Shown one piece after another: positions 46,411 to 55,135 of a stretch of DNA of 64,000 nucleotides (the first letter of the stretch is position 1; every line of letters begins with the position of its first letter). Made by a program: the position numbers and the translations under genes. The notes under the pieces are model-generated. The model had not been told where the DNA came from. It worked only from the letters and a program-made list of their open reading frames with translations, and ran no database searches. Source of the stretch: Actinoplanes couchii (GTDB lineage: Bacteria > Actinomycetota > Actinomycetes > Mycobacteriales > Micromonosporaceae); assembly GCF_016862075.1 (NCBI RefSeq), contig NZ_BOMG01000106.1, positions 51,910-115,909 on the forward strand, read 5' to 3'.

Positions 46411-48642
46411 TCACGACACAGTCAATGGATCCTCGTCGGCTTTCCGTAGTAAAGGGCCGCCGGGGCCGTCCGTCTCCCCGGGCGGCGGCGTCCGGTCCGC
46501 GGCGTGCAGCAGCACCCGCAGCGCGGTCAGCACCGCCACCGGCACCGCGGCGGCCGCGGCGGCCCCGGCAGCACCCAGCGCGGTGCCGCCCAGGACACCC
46601 GCGATCAGGGTCGCCACCACCGTCCCGGCCACCCCGGCACGGACCGCCGGGTGCAGGCCGTAGACCCGGTTCAGGCCACCCCACGGGGAGAACTGGCAGA
46701 ACACCATCATGATCGCGCCGAGCAGCGCCAGCAGGGTGAGCGGGCTGTCCACCAGCGCCTGCCCGTTCGCGGCGGTGGCCCGCTGCATCGCCGGGCCGGC
46801 CGTGCCGTCACCGAGCGCGGTCAGGATCCGGCCCAGCGTGCCCTGCTCCAGCGGCGGACGGCGCAGATCCACCACGGCGAACGCCAGAGTCACCGCGACA
46901 CCGGACAGCGCCGCCCACGCGAACCGGGGGAACGTCAGCCAGCCCCCGGTGCTGATCGCCGCGGCCACACACACCCCGGCGGTCACCGCGATCGCCCCGA
47001 CCGGGTCCGCACCCAGGTAGGGGCTGCCGACCATGACCACGCCCAGGCCGCCGAAGGTGACCACCACCAGCGGGCGCCAGCGCTTCGTCGCCCACTGGGC
47101 CAGCGAGCCGGCCAGCAGGAGCAGACCGGCCACGAACACGCCCAGGCCGACACTGCCCAGCCCGGCGTACCGGACGCCGTGGATCGCCGAATAACCGGCC
47201 ACCCCGTTGAGCTGCAGCCGGGCCCCGGTCACCAGGTCCACCGCCACCACCAGCACGCTCACCGCGGAGACCGCGGCCATCGGCCACAACGTCCGCTCGA
47301 ACCGGGGCGCCAGCCGCACCAGCAGGGTGCCCGCGGCCATCAGAGCGGCCGTGGCGGCCCCGAACAGCCAGGCCGGGTGATCGCTGTTCCACCACGGGGC
47401 CACGTCCGCCAGCAGCGACGCCGGGATGGCCAGACCGGCCGCGATCAGCGCCAGCTCGGCCAGCACCACCACCCGGCGCGGCGGCAACGGCGGACCCAGC
47501 GGACCGGCGTGCCGGCGGGCCCGGATCAGCACCGGCACCACCGCGACGAAGAGCACCAGCTGCACGATCGCCAGCACGGTGAAGAAGATCTCGGCGACCC
47601 CACGCTGGGCGATGGCCCGCCGGTCGGCGTCCCGGTCACCCTGCATCGCCTCGGCCGGATCGGCGGGCCGGCCCGGGGCCGAGGTGGCGGTGTACCCGGC
47701 GAACAACTTCTCCGGCGCGTCCCGGCCCAGCACCGACAACACCGTCGGCGCCAGGTCGACCAGCTGCAGATAACCCTCCCGGCCGGTGCCCGCCGAGGTC
47801 AGCCAGCCGCCCTCCCAGCCCGGGCCCTCGGCGATGGCCACGTGCAGGCGGGAGGTGGTGTCGGTGTCGGCGAGGCCGGCGATCAGCATCATCGAGTTCT
47901 GCGGGCGGGCGGCCAGGACCCGGGCCAGGGTACGGTCGGCGGCCTCCACCGCGGCCGCGCGCTCCGCCCCGTCACCGGCGATCGTGCCCAGGTCGACGAC
48001 GCTGAGCACACAGTCGTCCAGCAGCGGGGCCGGATCGGCGGGCAGCTCGGCGACGTACCTGTCGACCCGCCCGAACGGCCGGGCCGCGGCGATCGCGGCA
48101 CCCGGGCCGACCGCCACCGAACAACGGACCGACTCGGCCAGGGCACCCGGCGTCGTCCCGTACGGCAACCGGTCCTGATTGGCCCGGACCACACTCGGCT
48201 GATCGGTGAGGTTCGCGCCGATCCCGTCCGGCTGGGTCAGCGCGGGCGCCGCATCGGGGCAGCGCCCGGACACCGCCCGGGTGTCCCAGGCCGCGTAGTT
48301 CCCGGCGCCCAGCGTCAGCCAGCCGTCGGCCGGGCAGGTCACCGCATGCGCCGACCGCACCGACAGCCAGCCCACCGAGCCGTCCCGGGCCTCCTGCCAC
48401 AGCGCCGGGGTCCGGACCGGATCCAGATCCTCCCAGCGCAACCCGGCCGCGGCCGCCACCACCACGTAGTCGGCGTCACCACGGGTGGTCTGCCCACCCG
48501 GGCGGAACGTCAGCCCGGCCAGGCTCACCGCCGCGACCAGCACGGTCAGCAGGTACGGCACCCAGGTCGGGATCCTCGAGCCGGGCGGTGTCCCCGGTGG
48601 GCGGACCCGCCGCAGCCGGTCCAGCCGGCGTGACGTGCTCAC
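46411..48642 (-). CDS. large membrane protein with extracytoplasmic domain, unknown function
   Basis: A 743-residue protein. One helix lies near residues 28-46, then an ~300-residue external domain (DADYVVVAAAAGLRWEDLD ... LVDLAPTVLSVLGRDAPEKLFAG), whose end resembles an alkaline-phosphatase-superfamily fold. About ten C-terminal helices follow. This architecture is conserved between murJ/GT4 and pyrG in actinobacteria, but its role is not known. The start GTG overlaps the GT4 stop (GTGA). A role in envelope glycan handling is an inference from neighbours. Confidence 0.75.
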   Translation of the reverse strand: MSTSRRLDRLRRVRPPGTPPGSRIPTWVPYLLTVLVAAVSLAGLTFRPGGQTTRGDADYVVVAAAAGLRWEDLDPVRTPALWQEARDGSVGWLSVRSAHAVTCPADGWLTLGAGNYAAWDTRAVSGRCPDAAPALTQPDGIGANLTDQPSVVRANQDRLPYGTTPGALAESVRCSVAVGPGAAIAAARPFGRVDRYVAELPADPAPLLDDCVLSVVDLGTIAGDGAERAAAVEAADRTLARVLAARPQNSMMLIAGLADTDTTSRLHVAIAEGPGWEGGWLTSAGTGREGYLQLVDLAPTVLSVLGRDAPEKLFAGYTATSAPGRPADPAEAMQGDRDADRRAIAQRGVAEIFFTVLAIVQLVLFVAVVPVLIRARRHAGPLGPPLPPRRVVVLAELALIAAGLAIPASLLADVAPWWNSDHPAWLFGAATAALMAAGTLLVRLAPRFERTLWPMAAVSAVSVLVVAVDLVTGARLQLNGVAGYSAIHGVRYAGLGSVGLGVFVAGLLLLAGSLAQWATKRWRPLVVVTFGGLGVVMVGSPYLGADPVGAIAVTAGVCVAAAISTGGWLTFPRFAWAALSGVAVTLAFAVVDLRRPPLEQGTLGRILTALGDGTAGPAMQRATAANGQALVDSPLTLLALLGAIMMVFCQFSPWGGLNRVYGLHPAVRAGVAGTVVATLIAGVLGGTALGAAGAAAAAAVPVAVLTALRVLLHAADRTPPPGETDGPGGPLLRKADEDPLTVS

Positions 48643-49751
48643 CGGCGGACCGCCGCGACTTCCGCGTAAGCCGACCGCACGTCGGCGACCACGTCGTCCT
48701 CACCCGGCCAGGTCGCGGCCTGCCGGGGCCCGCGCGCGGCGTAGTCGGCACGCAGCTGCTCGTCGCCCAGCAGCCGGCGGACCGCCTCGTCCAGCGCCTC
48801 CGGGTCCTTCGGCGGGATCTGCACCGCCGCGTCCCCGACCAGGCCGGGCAGCCCGCCGACCGCGGTCGCGACCAGCGGCACCCCGGCGTGCAGGGCCTCC
48901 TGGGCGAACAGCTGCCGGGCCTCCCAGTCACTGGTGATCACCGCGAGGTCGGCGCCGGCCAGCAGATCCGGCACGTCCGCCCGGTGCCCGAGCAGCTGCA
49001 CCGGGGCGTGCAGCCGGGAGGCGCGCTGGGCCAGCGGCATGTAACTCGGCCCCGACCCGGCGATCACCACCACCGGCGGCGGCGTCAGGTCACGCCAGCG
49101 GGCGGCCACGTCCACGAGCATGTCGTAGTTCTTCTGCGGGTGCAGCCGGCCGACCGACACGATCAGCGGGGTGCCGCCGCGCAACCCGAACTCGGCACGC
49201 ACCGCCGCCCGGGACCGTTTCGGGGGCGCCAGCTGCGGTGCCGCCACCGGGCCGAGCCGCGCGTTGCGCGCCCCGAGCGTCACCGCCCGCTGCACCAGGT
49301 CGTCCGACGCGCCCAGGGTGATCGCGGCGTTACGCGCCACGATCCGCTCCAGCAGGGCGCCGGCCTGGCCTTTGATGCCCCGCGCGAGGACGGCGTTGTG
49401 CCAGGTCACCACCAACGGCACGCCGGTACGGGCGACCGAGGCCACAAACGCGGCGCGCAGACCGTGCGCGTGGATCACCTCGGCGTCGCGCCCGGTGATG
49501 GCCTTGCGCAGCTGCCGGATCGCGCCGGAGTCCTGCGGGCCCGGGTCGGCCGGGATCTCCACCACCGAGAACTCCAGCCCCGACGCGGAGAACCCGAAAT
49601 GCTGGTCGACCGCCGACGGCCCGCACACCAGCACCCGGCAGCCGGCGGCGACCAGGCCGCGGGCCAGCGAGGCGACGTGCTGGCCGATCCCGCCGGTACT
49701 GGACGCGACCACCAGCACGACCGAGCCGCGCCATCCCTCGTCGCTGCTCAC
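48639..49751 (-). CDS. GT4-family glycosyltransferase
   Basis: A 370-residue GT-B transferase. VVLVVASSTGGIGQHVASLARGLVAAG is the acceptor-side start, SVGRLHPQKNYDMLVDVA opens the donor domain, and ARQLFAQEALHAGVPLVATAVGGLPGLV is the E-x7-E motif region. It probably uses a UDP- or GDP-sugar. GTG at 49751 is chosen; open sequence beyond it is arginine-rich filler. It overlaps the large membrane protein gene. Confidence 0.9.
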   Translation of the reverse strand: MSSDEGWRGSVVLVVASSTGGIGQHVASLARGLVAAGCRVLVCGPSAVDQHFGFSASGLEFSVVEIPADPGPQDSGAIRQLRKAITGRDAEVIHAHGLRAAFVASVARTGVPLVVTWHNAVLARGIKGQAGALLERIVARNAAITLGASDDLVQRAVTLGARNARLGPVAAPQLAPPKRSRAAVRAEFGLRGGTPLIVSVGRLHPQKNYDMLVDVAARWRDLTPPPVVVIAGSGPSYMPLAQRASRLHAPVQLLGHRADVPDLLAGADLAVITSDWEARQLFAQEALHAGVPLVATAVGGLPGLVGDAAVQIPPKDPEALDEAVRRLLGDEQLRADYAARGPRQAATWPGEDDVVADVRSAYAEVAAVRR

Positions 49752-50216
49752 GACCCGTAATCCCCTCTCCTCGGCGACCGATCCCCGGCCCACCGCTCGC
49801 CAACCGCTCGCCGCTCGCCCGCTCTCGCCGGGATCGGCTCTCGCCTGCCCCACCCGCCGGTGGGCCACTTCCCCGCCGCGCCTGGGCGGTCTACCTCTCC
49901 GCCACTCGTCCGGCGGGCCTTCCCCCACTGCCTTCGCGGTGACCCGCTGCGAACCGTCCTCGCGGTGGCCCGCCGTCATCCATCACCCTCGCGGCGGTCC
50001 TTGCCCGCTGAACTGCCCTTGCGGCCTGTCGCCCTGGTGGCCTGCCGCTCTGGCCAGTGCCCTCTCGGGCCGTCACTCTTACGCGGCGGGACGTCTCAGG
50101 CCACCGGCCGGCATCTCCGCCACCGGCCGGCATCTCCGCCACCGGCCGGCGTCCCTGCCGCGGGCCTGGCCGGACAGCGGCCGGGCCGCCGCCGGGTGTC
50201 ACCGCGGCACCCGGCG
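49752..50216. other. gene-free spacer with degenerate repeats
   Basis: This 465-bp gap between murJ and the GT4 gene shows no believable gene. It is built from GC-rich, loosely repeated segments (CGCGGTGACCCGC, CGCGGTGGCCCGCC, CGCGGCGGTCCTTGCCCGC) and a clear 19-bp tandem repeat. It may be a decaying minisatellite or an untranslated leader for the GT4 gene. Confidence 0.6.
50101..50157. repeat. 19-bp tandem repeat
   Basis: CCACCGGCCGGCATCTCCG occurs at 50101 and 50120 exactly, and a third copy at 50139 diverges after CCACCGGCCGGC. Confidence 0.85.
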
Positions 50217-52103
50217 TCACCGGCCCAGGCGCCGCCGCACGGTGGCGGCCAGCGGCCCCAGGTCGTGCCGGTCGAGCGCGAAGGCGACCACACCGAAGAC
50301 AGCCACGACAGCCATACCGCCCAGCATGCCCTCAACGAGACTGCCGAGCACGCCCGGGGTGGGCCGGACGGCCGACCCCGACCAGGCGACCGTGCCCCAC
50401 CCGGCGAGCCCCGCGACCACCGCCGCGACGACCGCCGCGAACGCGGCCCGGCCCAGCCCGGCCAGCGCGTCCGGGCCGGCGTGCCGGCGCACCGCGAGGA
50501 CCAGCAGCACACCGGTCACCGTCATGCCGATCGCGTTGGCCAGACCGAGGCCGAACACCTCCCGGCCCGCGCCGGGGAGCAGAGTGGCGACGATCACCGC
50601 GACCCCGGCGGTGAGCCAGCCGACCGCGGAGGCCACCGCCGCCGCGACCGTCGCACCGCGCGCGTAGAGGGCCCGGGAGAGCAGAGCGAACAGCGCGTAA
50701 CCGATCAGCCCGGGCGCGAAACCCACCACCCCGGCCGCGGCACCGCGCGCGTTGATCAGCGCGGTGATCGGAACGGCCAGACCGGCCAGGGCCGCGGTGC
50801 CGAACCCGGCGAGAAGCACCACCGACCGGGCCGTGCCCGCCAGCGCGGTGGCGAACCCGGCCTCGTCCCGGTTCTCCACGGCGGCCGACAGACGCGGGTA
50901 GACAGCGGTCGCCAGCGGCACGGCGAGCACCGCCCACGGCAGCAGGAAAACCGTCTGCGCCCCGGTGTAGTGGCCCATCTGCTGCGCGGCCACCACCAGG
51001 ATCAACCCGGCGACCAGCTGCTGGGCGCCGACGGTGACCGCTCCGGCCCAGCCCAGGCGGACCGCCTGCCGGCCCTCGTCGCCGGGGAACCGGAACGACG
51101 GCCGCAGCCGCAACCGCAGCCGGCTCACCGGGATCACCAGGCACAGGCTGAGCACCACGACACCCAGGGTGGTCCCGATCGCCAGGGTGAGCTCGCCCGC
51201 CCGGCTCAACCCGGCGAACCCGGTGCGCGCGCCGTCGAGCACGGCATAGGTGAGGTACGTCCCCATCACGGTCACGCTGGACAGCAACGGCGCGATCACC
51301 GGCCAGGCGAACCGGTGATGGGCCTGGAGCACGCCGGTCAGCACGATGCCGACGCCGTACAGCGGCAGTTGCGGGGCGAAGATCCGCAACATCCGGACGG
51401 CGATCTCCTGGTGCTCCGCCGGGATGTCGAACATCCCGATGATCCACCCGGCGGCCGGCAGGACCAGCAGGGCCAGCGGGACGCTCAGCGCCAGGACCCA
51501 GGTCAGCAGCGCGGCGGTGACCCGGCTGACCCGCTCCCGGTCGCCGGCGGCCACCGCGCCCGCCAGCAGCGGCACCACCAGGCTGGCCAGGGCGCCACCG
51601 GCCGCCAGCTCGAAGACGATGTTCGGGACCAGGTTCGCGGCCAGGTAGAGCGACGCCAGCCCGTCCTCGCCGACCGTGTAGAAGAAGACCGTCGTGCGGC
51701 CGAAACCGGCGAGCCGGGCCAGCACGGTCAGGATCGAGATGAGCGCGGCGGCCCCGGCGAGCTTGGCCACACCCGACCGGCCGGAAGCCGGCACGACGGC
51801 CGGAGCGCCACCGGCAGCCGGGCCCGAGGCGACAGCCGGGGCCCCGTCAGCAGCCAGGTCCGGGGCGGGAACCGGCGCGACAGGCGGGGCCTGGTCAGCA
51901 GCCGGGTTCGGGGCGGGAACCGGCGCGACAGGCGGAGCACCGCCGGCAGCCGGGTCCGGGGCGGGAACCGGCGCGACGAGCGGGGCGACGCCGGTGGCCG
52001 GGGTGGCGGGAGCCGGGTCGGTCCCCGTATCGCCGCGGGGTGAAGAAACCGGCGAAGCGGGAGAGAAGGGACCGCCGGAAGAATCGCCTGGCTGGGTCGT
52101 CAC
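50217..52103 (-). CDS. murJ: MurJ/MviN lipid II flippase-like protein
   Basis: A 628-residue MOP-superfamily protein with about 13-14 helices that would flip lipid-linked glycan precursors. The first conserved helix region is ALISILTVLARLAGFGRTTV, then YLAANLVPNIVFELAAGGAL. The first ~105 residues are a Pro/Ala tail with three copies of a GAPPVAPVPAPDPAA-type repeat, clear also at DNA level (51860-51980). GTG at 52103 overlaps the MraY-like stop by 4 nt and defines the start. Confidence 0.9.
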   Translation of the reverse strand: MTTQPGDSSGGPFSPASPVSSPRGDTGTDPAPATPATGVAPLVAPVPAPDPAAGGAPPVAPVPAPNPAADQAPPVAPVPAPDLAADGAPAVASGPAAGGAPAVVPASGRSGVAKLAGAAALISILTVLARLAGFGRTTVFFYTVGEDGLASLYLAANLVPNIVFELAAGGALASLVVPLLAGAVAAGDRERVSRVTAALLTWVLALSVPLALLVLPAAGWIIGMFDIPAEHQEIAVRMLRIFAPQLPLYGVGIVLTGVLQAHHRFAWPVIAPLLSSVTVMGTYLTYAVLDGARTGFAGLSRAGELTLAIGTTLGVVVLSLCLVIPVSRLRLRLRPSFRFPGDEGRQAVRLGWAGAVTVGAQQLVAGLILVVAAQQMGHYTGAQTVFLLPWAVLAVPLATAVYPRLSAAVENRDEAGFATALAGTARSVVLLAGFGTAALAGLAVPITALINARGAAAGVVGFAPGLIGYALFALLSRALYARGATVAAAVASAVGWLTAGVAVIVATLLPGAGREVFGLGLANAIGMTVTGVLLVLAVRRHAGPDALAGLGRAAFAAVVAAVVAGLAGWGTVAWSGSAVRPTPGVLGSLVEGMLGGMAVVAVFGVVAFALDRHDLGPLAATVRRRLGR

Positions 52104-52927
52104 CGGGGTTGGCGGCCCAGCTCGTCGAGCGTGCGCAGCCACGGCGTGTCGTTGATGACCTTGGTGAAGCTGACCTTCTCGCTGGCCGCGGTGAGAGCGG
52201 CCAGGGCTGCCAGGGTGACCGCGCGGCCGGTGGTGCCGGTGCGGGCGGTGAGCGCCACGCCGAGCAACGCGCCGAGCGAGTTGGCCCCGGCGTCACCGAG
52301 CATGATCTGCTCGCCGAGGTCGTCGGGCAGCAGGGCCGCGCCGGCGCCGAGAGCCCCGGCGGTCAGCGACGCGTTACGGCCGACGGCGAGCGGAGCACCG
52401 AGCACCGCGCCAGCCTTGAGCGCCCGGCCGGGACGCAGGTCGAGCAGGTTGAGCAGGTTCGCCGTCCCGGCGATCACACCGGCGCCCAGCAGCACGTCCG
52501 AAGCCCGCCCGAACCGGCTGCCCCGGGTGCTGCCGATCAGCGCGGACGCGGCGAGCCCGGCCGCACCCACCCCGACGATCTTGACGAGGCCGCTGGTGAC
52601 GTAACCCTCGCGCAGCGCGCCCAGGTGCCCGGCGAAACCCTTCGCGGCCTTCTGCTCGGGCCGGTTGCCGGCCACATCGTCGTAGAACCCGACCGCGCCG
52701 CTGACCGCCCCGGCCGTCACCGCCGCGGCGGCGAGCCGGAACGTCGGAGCCCCGGCCGCCGCGCCGACGGTGGCGCCGGCCGCGAGCGCGGGACCACCGG
52801 CGAGGGTGACGGTGCGCCCGTGGAAGTTGGTCCGCCGCAGTTCACCCGCCCGGGGATCGCGCTGCACCCAGCCGAGGACGGTCCGCGCGACCAGGGCACC
52901 GAGACCAGCGGAACGGAGGTAGGCCAT
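52100..52927 (-). CDS. MraY/WecA-like glycosyl-1-phosphate transferase
   Basis: A 275-residue polytopic protein with degraded but visible family motifs: GFYDDVAGNR (Asp-Asp), NLLNLLDLRPGR (usually NxxDGxDGL) and MLGDAGANSLGALLG. It would transfer a phospho-sugar to a polyprenyl phosphate. It is shorter than MraY (~360) and the second motif is weak, so activity is not certain. The pairing with murJ by overlap suggests a lipid-linked substrate that murJ flips. Confidence 0.75.
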   Translation of the reverse strand: MAYLRSAGLGALVARTVLGWVQRDPRAGELRRTNFHGRTVTLAGGPALAAGATVGAAAGAPTFRLAAAAVTAGAVSGAVGFYDDVAGNRPEQKAAKGFAGHLGALREGYVTSGLVKIVGVGAAGLAASALIGSTRGSRFGRASDVLLGAGVIAGTANLLNLLDLRPGRALKAGAVLGAPLAVGRNASLTAGALGAGAALLPDDLGEQIMLGDAGANSLGALLGVALTARTGTTGRAVTLAALAALTAASEKVSFTKVINDTPWLRTLDELGRQPR

Positions 52928-52952
52928 GGCAGCGGAGTCTATCGGGGCCGGG

Positions 52953-53882
52953 CTACGGAGCGGTCGACGGCACGATGGAGGTGACCCCGGTGCCCAGCCC
53001 GTAGTGGCCGACCTTGCCCTGGACCAGCCGGTCCCACATCACCAGGGTGGTCGCGACCTGACCCTGCACGGTGCTGGCGTTGTCGACCGTGGAGATGGTC
53101 GCGCTGAGCGCCGGGTCGTTGCGGATGCCGGAGACCAGGTTCCCCTCGCCCGCGTCGTCACCGGCGACCACCAGCGCACGGCCCTTGCCGAGCTGCTCGG
53201 CCATGGTGACCGCGTAACCGCTCTTCTTCGTCGCCTCGCCGTCGGTCGCCGGCACCCCCGCGACCAGCACGATCGCCTCGGCCCCACCGACCGCGCCGTC
53301 CTCGACGGTGACGTAGCCGGGCTTGGTGAACGCGGCGAGCACCGCCGTCACGTCGTCGGCGGTCGGCGCCCCGGTGCCCTGCATCAGGGTGAGCGCCAGC
53401 AGCGCGCTCGCGGTCTCCACCCCGTCGCTGTTCTGCGGCAGGGTGGCCCCCTCCACGGACGGCTGGGTCGACTGGTCGGCCAGATCCAGCAGCTCGTTGA
53501 CGAAGTTCGGGTCGAAGAACTTCTCCTCGACCGTGACCCGGGAGCTGATCGTCGCGCCGGCCACCGTCAGCATGTCGACGACACCCTGGGCCGAGTCGTC
53601 CGCGCCGGGCAGCGACACCACGGCCAGCTTCCGGCCGGCCAGCTTGCCGCCGAGCAGCATCGGCGCGATCTCGGTGGCGAACTCCTGGTTGCGGTTGACC
53701 TCGTCGTTCAGCTTGTTGACCTGCTCACGGCGGACGTTGTTGTCCTTGTTGAGCGCGGCCAGGTTGTTGCGCAGGTTCTCGGAGACCGGGCCGTTGAGCG
53801 CGGCGGTCCCCACCACCAGGCCGATGGCCAGCGCGAGGAAGACCGCGGTGAGCGACACCACGTGGTACCGGAAGTTGATCAC
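52953..53882 (-). CDS. MctB-like copper transport/envelope protein
   Basis: A 309-residue protein of the MctB (Rv1698) family. It starts INFRYHVVSLTAVFLALAIGLVVG (a membrane anchor) followed by a coiled coil (NLRNNLAALNKDNNVRREQVNKLNDEVNRN), then an exported globular domain. In mycobacteria it limits copper build-up, but its channel role is debated. GTG at 53882, 7 nt after steA. The steA-mctB pair is conserved. Confidence 0.88.
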   Translation of the reverse strand: MINFRYHVVSLTAVFLALAIGLVVGTAALNGPVSENLRNNLAALNKDNNVRREQVNKLNDEVNRNQEFATEIAPMLLGGKLAGRKLAVVSLPGADDSAQGVVDMLTVAGATISSRVTVEEKFFDPNFVNELLDLADQSTQPSVEGATLPQNSDGVETASALLALTLMQGTGAPTADDVTAVLAAFTKPGYVTVEDGAVGGAEAIVLVAGVPATDGEATKKSGYAVTMAEQLGKGRALVVAGDDAGEGNLVSGIRNDPALSATISTVDNASTVQGQVATTLVMWDRLVQGKVGHYGLGTGVTSIVPSTAP

Positions 53883-53889
53883 AACGCCC

Positions 53890-55074
53890 TCAGAAGAGAT
53901 TGCCGAGCTGGAAGACGAAATTGTCCCACCACTCGGACACGACGGTGAGGTACGCCTTCCCCACCGTGGACACCGCCACCGCCGAAGCCATCGCGGCCAC
54001 CGCGGAGAGCACCAGCAGCAGCACCGCCGAACCGGAGATGCTCTGCCGGTAGAGCCTGCTGACACCCTTGGCGTCGACCAGTTTGCCGCCCACCTTCAAC
54101 CGGGTGAGGAATGTCGAGGCCATGCCACCCCGGCCCTTGTCGAGGAACTCGACCAGGTTGGCGTGCGTGCCGACGGCCACGATCAGGGACGCGCCCTTCT
54201 CGTCGGCGAGCAGCATCGCCAGGTCCTCGCTGGTCGCCGCGGCCGGGAACGTCACCGCGTCGACACCCAGGTTCTCCACCCGTTTGAGGCCGGGCGCCCG
54301 CCCGTCCGGGTAGGCGTGCACCACGATCTCGGCGCCGCAGCGCAACACGTCGTCGGTGACCGAGTCCATGTCGCCGATGATCAGGTCGGGGGTGTACCCG
54401 TTCTCCACCAGCGCGTCGGCCCCGCCGTCGACGCCGATCAGCACCGGCTTGTACTCCCGGATGTACGACCGGAGAACCTCCAGGTCCTCCCGGTAGTCGT
54501 AGCCCCGGACAACGATCAGCACGTGCCGCCCGCCGATCCGGGTCTGCACGTCGGGCACACCCACACCGTCCAGCAGGAGATCGCGCTCCTGCTTCAGGTA
54601 GTCCATGGTGTTCGCCGCGAACGCCTCGAGCTGCACCGACAGGCCCTCACGGGCGTCGGCCATCGACTTGGCGACGGTCTCCGCGTCCTGCCGGGCCCCG
54701 GAGGCCACCGGCTCGCCGTCGAGCAGCACGGTGTCGCCCTCGATCGCGACCACCTTGCCCTCGCGCAGGCCGGTGAAGACGTCCTCACCGAGGTCGTCGA
54801 CGAGGATCACCCCGCCCTGGATCAGCACCTCGGGCCCCAGGTTCGGATAGCGGCCGGAGATCGACGGCTTGGCGTTGAGCACCGCCATGACCCCGGCGGC
54901 CACCAGCGAATCGGCGGCCACCCGGTCCAGGTCGACATGGTCGATCACGGCGATCTCACCGGGGCGCAGCCGGCCGGTCAGGCGTTTGGTCCGCCGGTCC
55001 AGCCGGGCCACGCCGGAGACCGGGCCAGGGTCGGCACTCCTGGTCCGGCGCAGGGTGGGAATGGGAAGTCGCAT
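53890..55074 (-). CDS. steA: SteA-like septation protein
   Basis: A 394-residue protein with a thiamine-pyrophosphokinase-like catalytic fold (GVDGGADALVENGYTPDLIIGDMDSV) and two C-terminal helices (about 340-390). The N-terminal ~150 residues carry VARLDRRTKRLTGRLRPGEIAVIDH, typical of the family. In corynebacteria SteA with SteB helps daughter-cell separation. ATG at 55074 is chosen over 55083 because the protein family starts with MRLP. Confidence 0.9.
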   Translation of the reverse strand: MRLPIPTLRRTRSADPGPVSGVARLDRRTKRLTGRLRPGEIAVIDHVDLDRVAADSLVAAGVMAVLNAKPSISGRYPNLGPEVLIQGGVILVDDLGEDVFTGLREGKVVAIEGDTVLLDGEPVASGARQDAETVAKSMADAREGLSVQLEAFAANTMDYLKQERDLLLDGVGVPDVQTRIGGRHVLIVVRGYDYREDLEVLRSYIREYKPVLIGVDGGADALVENGYTPDLIIGDMDSVTDDVLRCGAEIVVHAYPDGRAPGLKRVENLGVDAVTFPAAATSEDLAMLLADEKGASLIVAVGTHANLVEFLDKGRGGMASTFLTRLKVGGKLVDAKGVSRLYRQSISGSAVLLLVLSAVAAMASAVAVSTVGKAYLTVVSEWWDNFVFQLGNLF

Positions 55075-55135
55075 CCCGGCCATCCTGACATGCCGTCGCA
55101 CACTGATCCCCCACGACATGCGCCAGCTCACTTGA

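Noticed and set aside
46504..48633. 709-codon plus-strand frame
   Set aside because: Antisense of the large membrane protein, Arg/Gln/His-rich filler.
49860..52043. 727-codon plus-strand frame
   Set aside because: Antisense of murJ plus the repeat spacer; no motifs.
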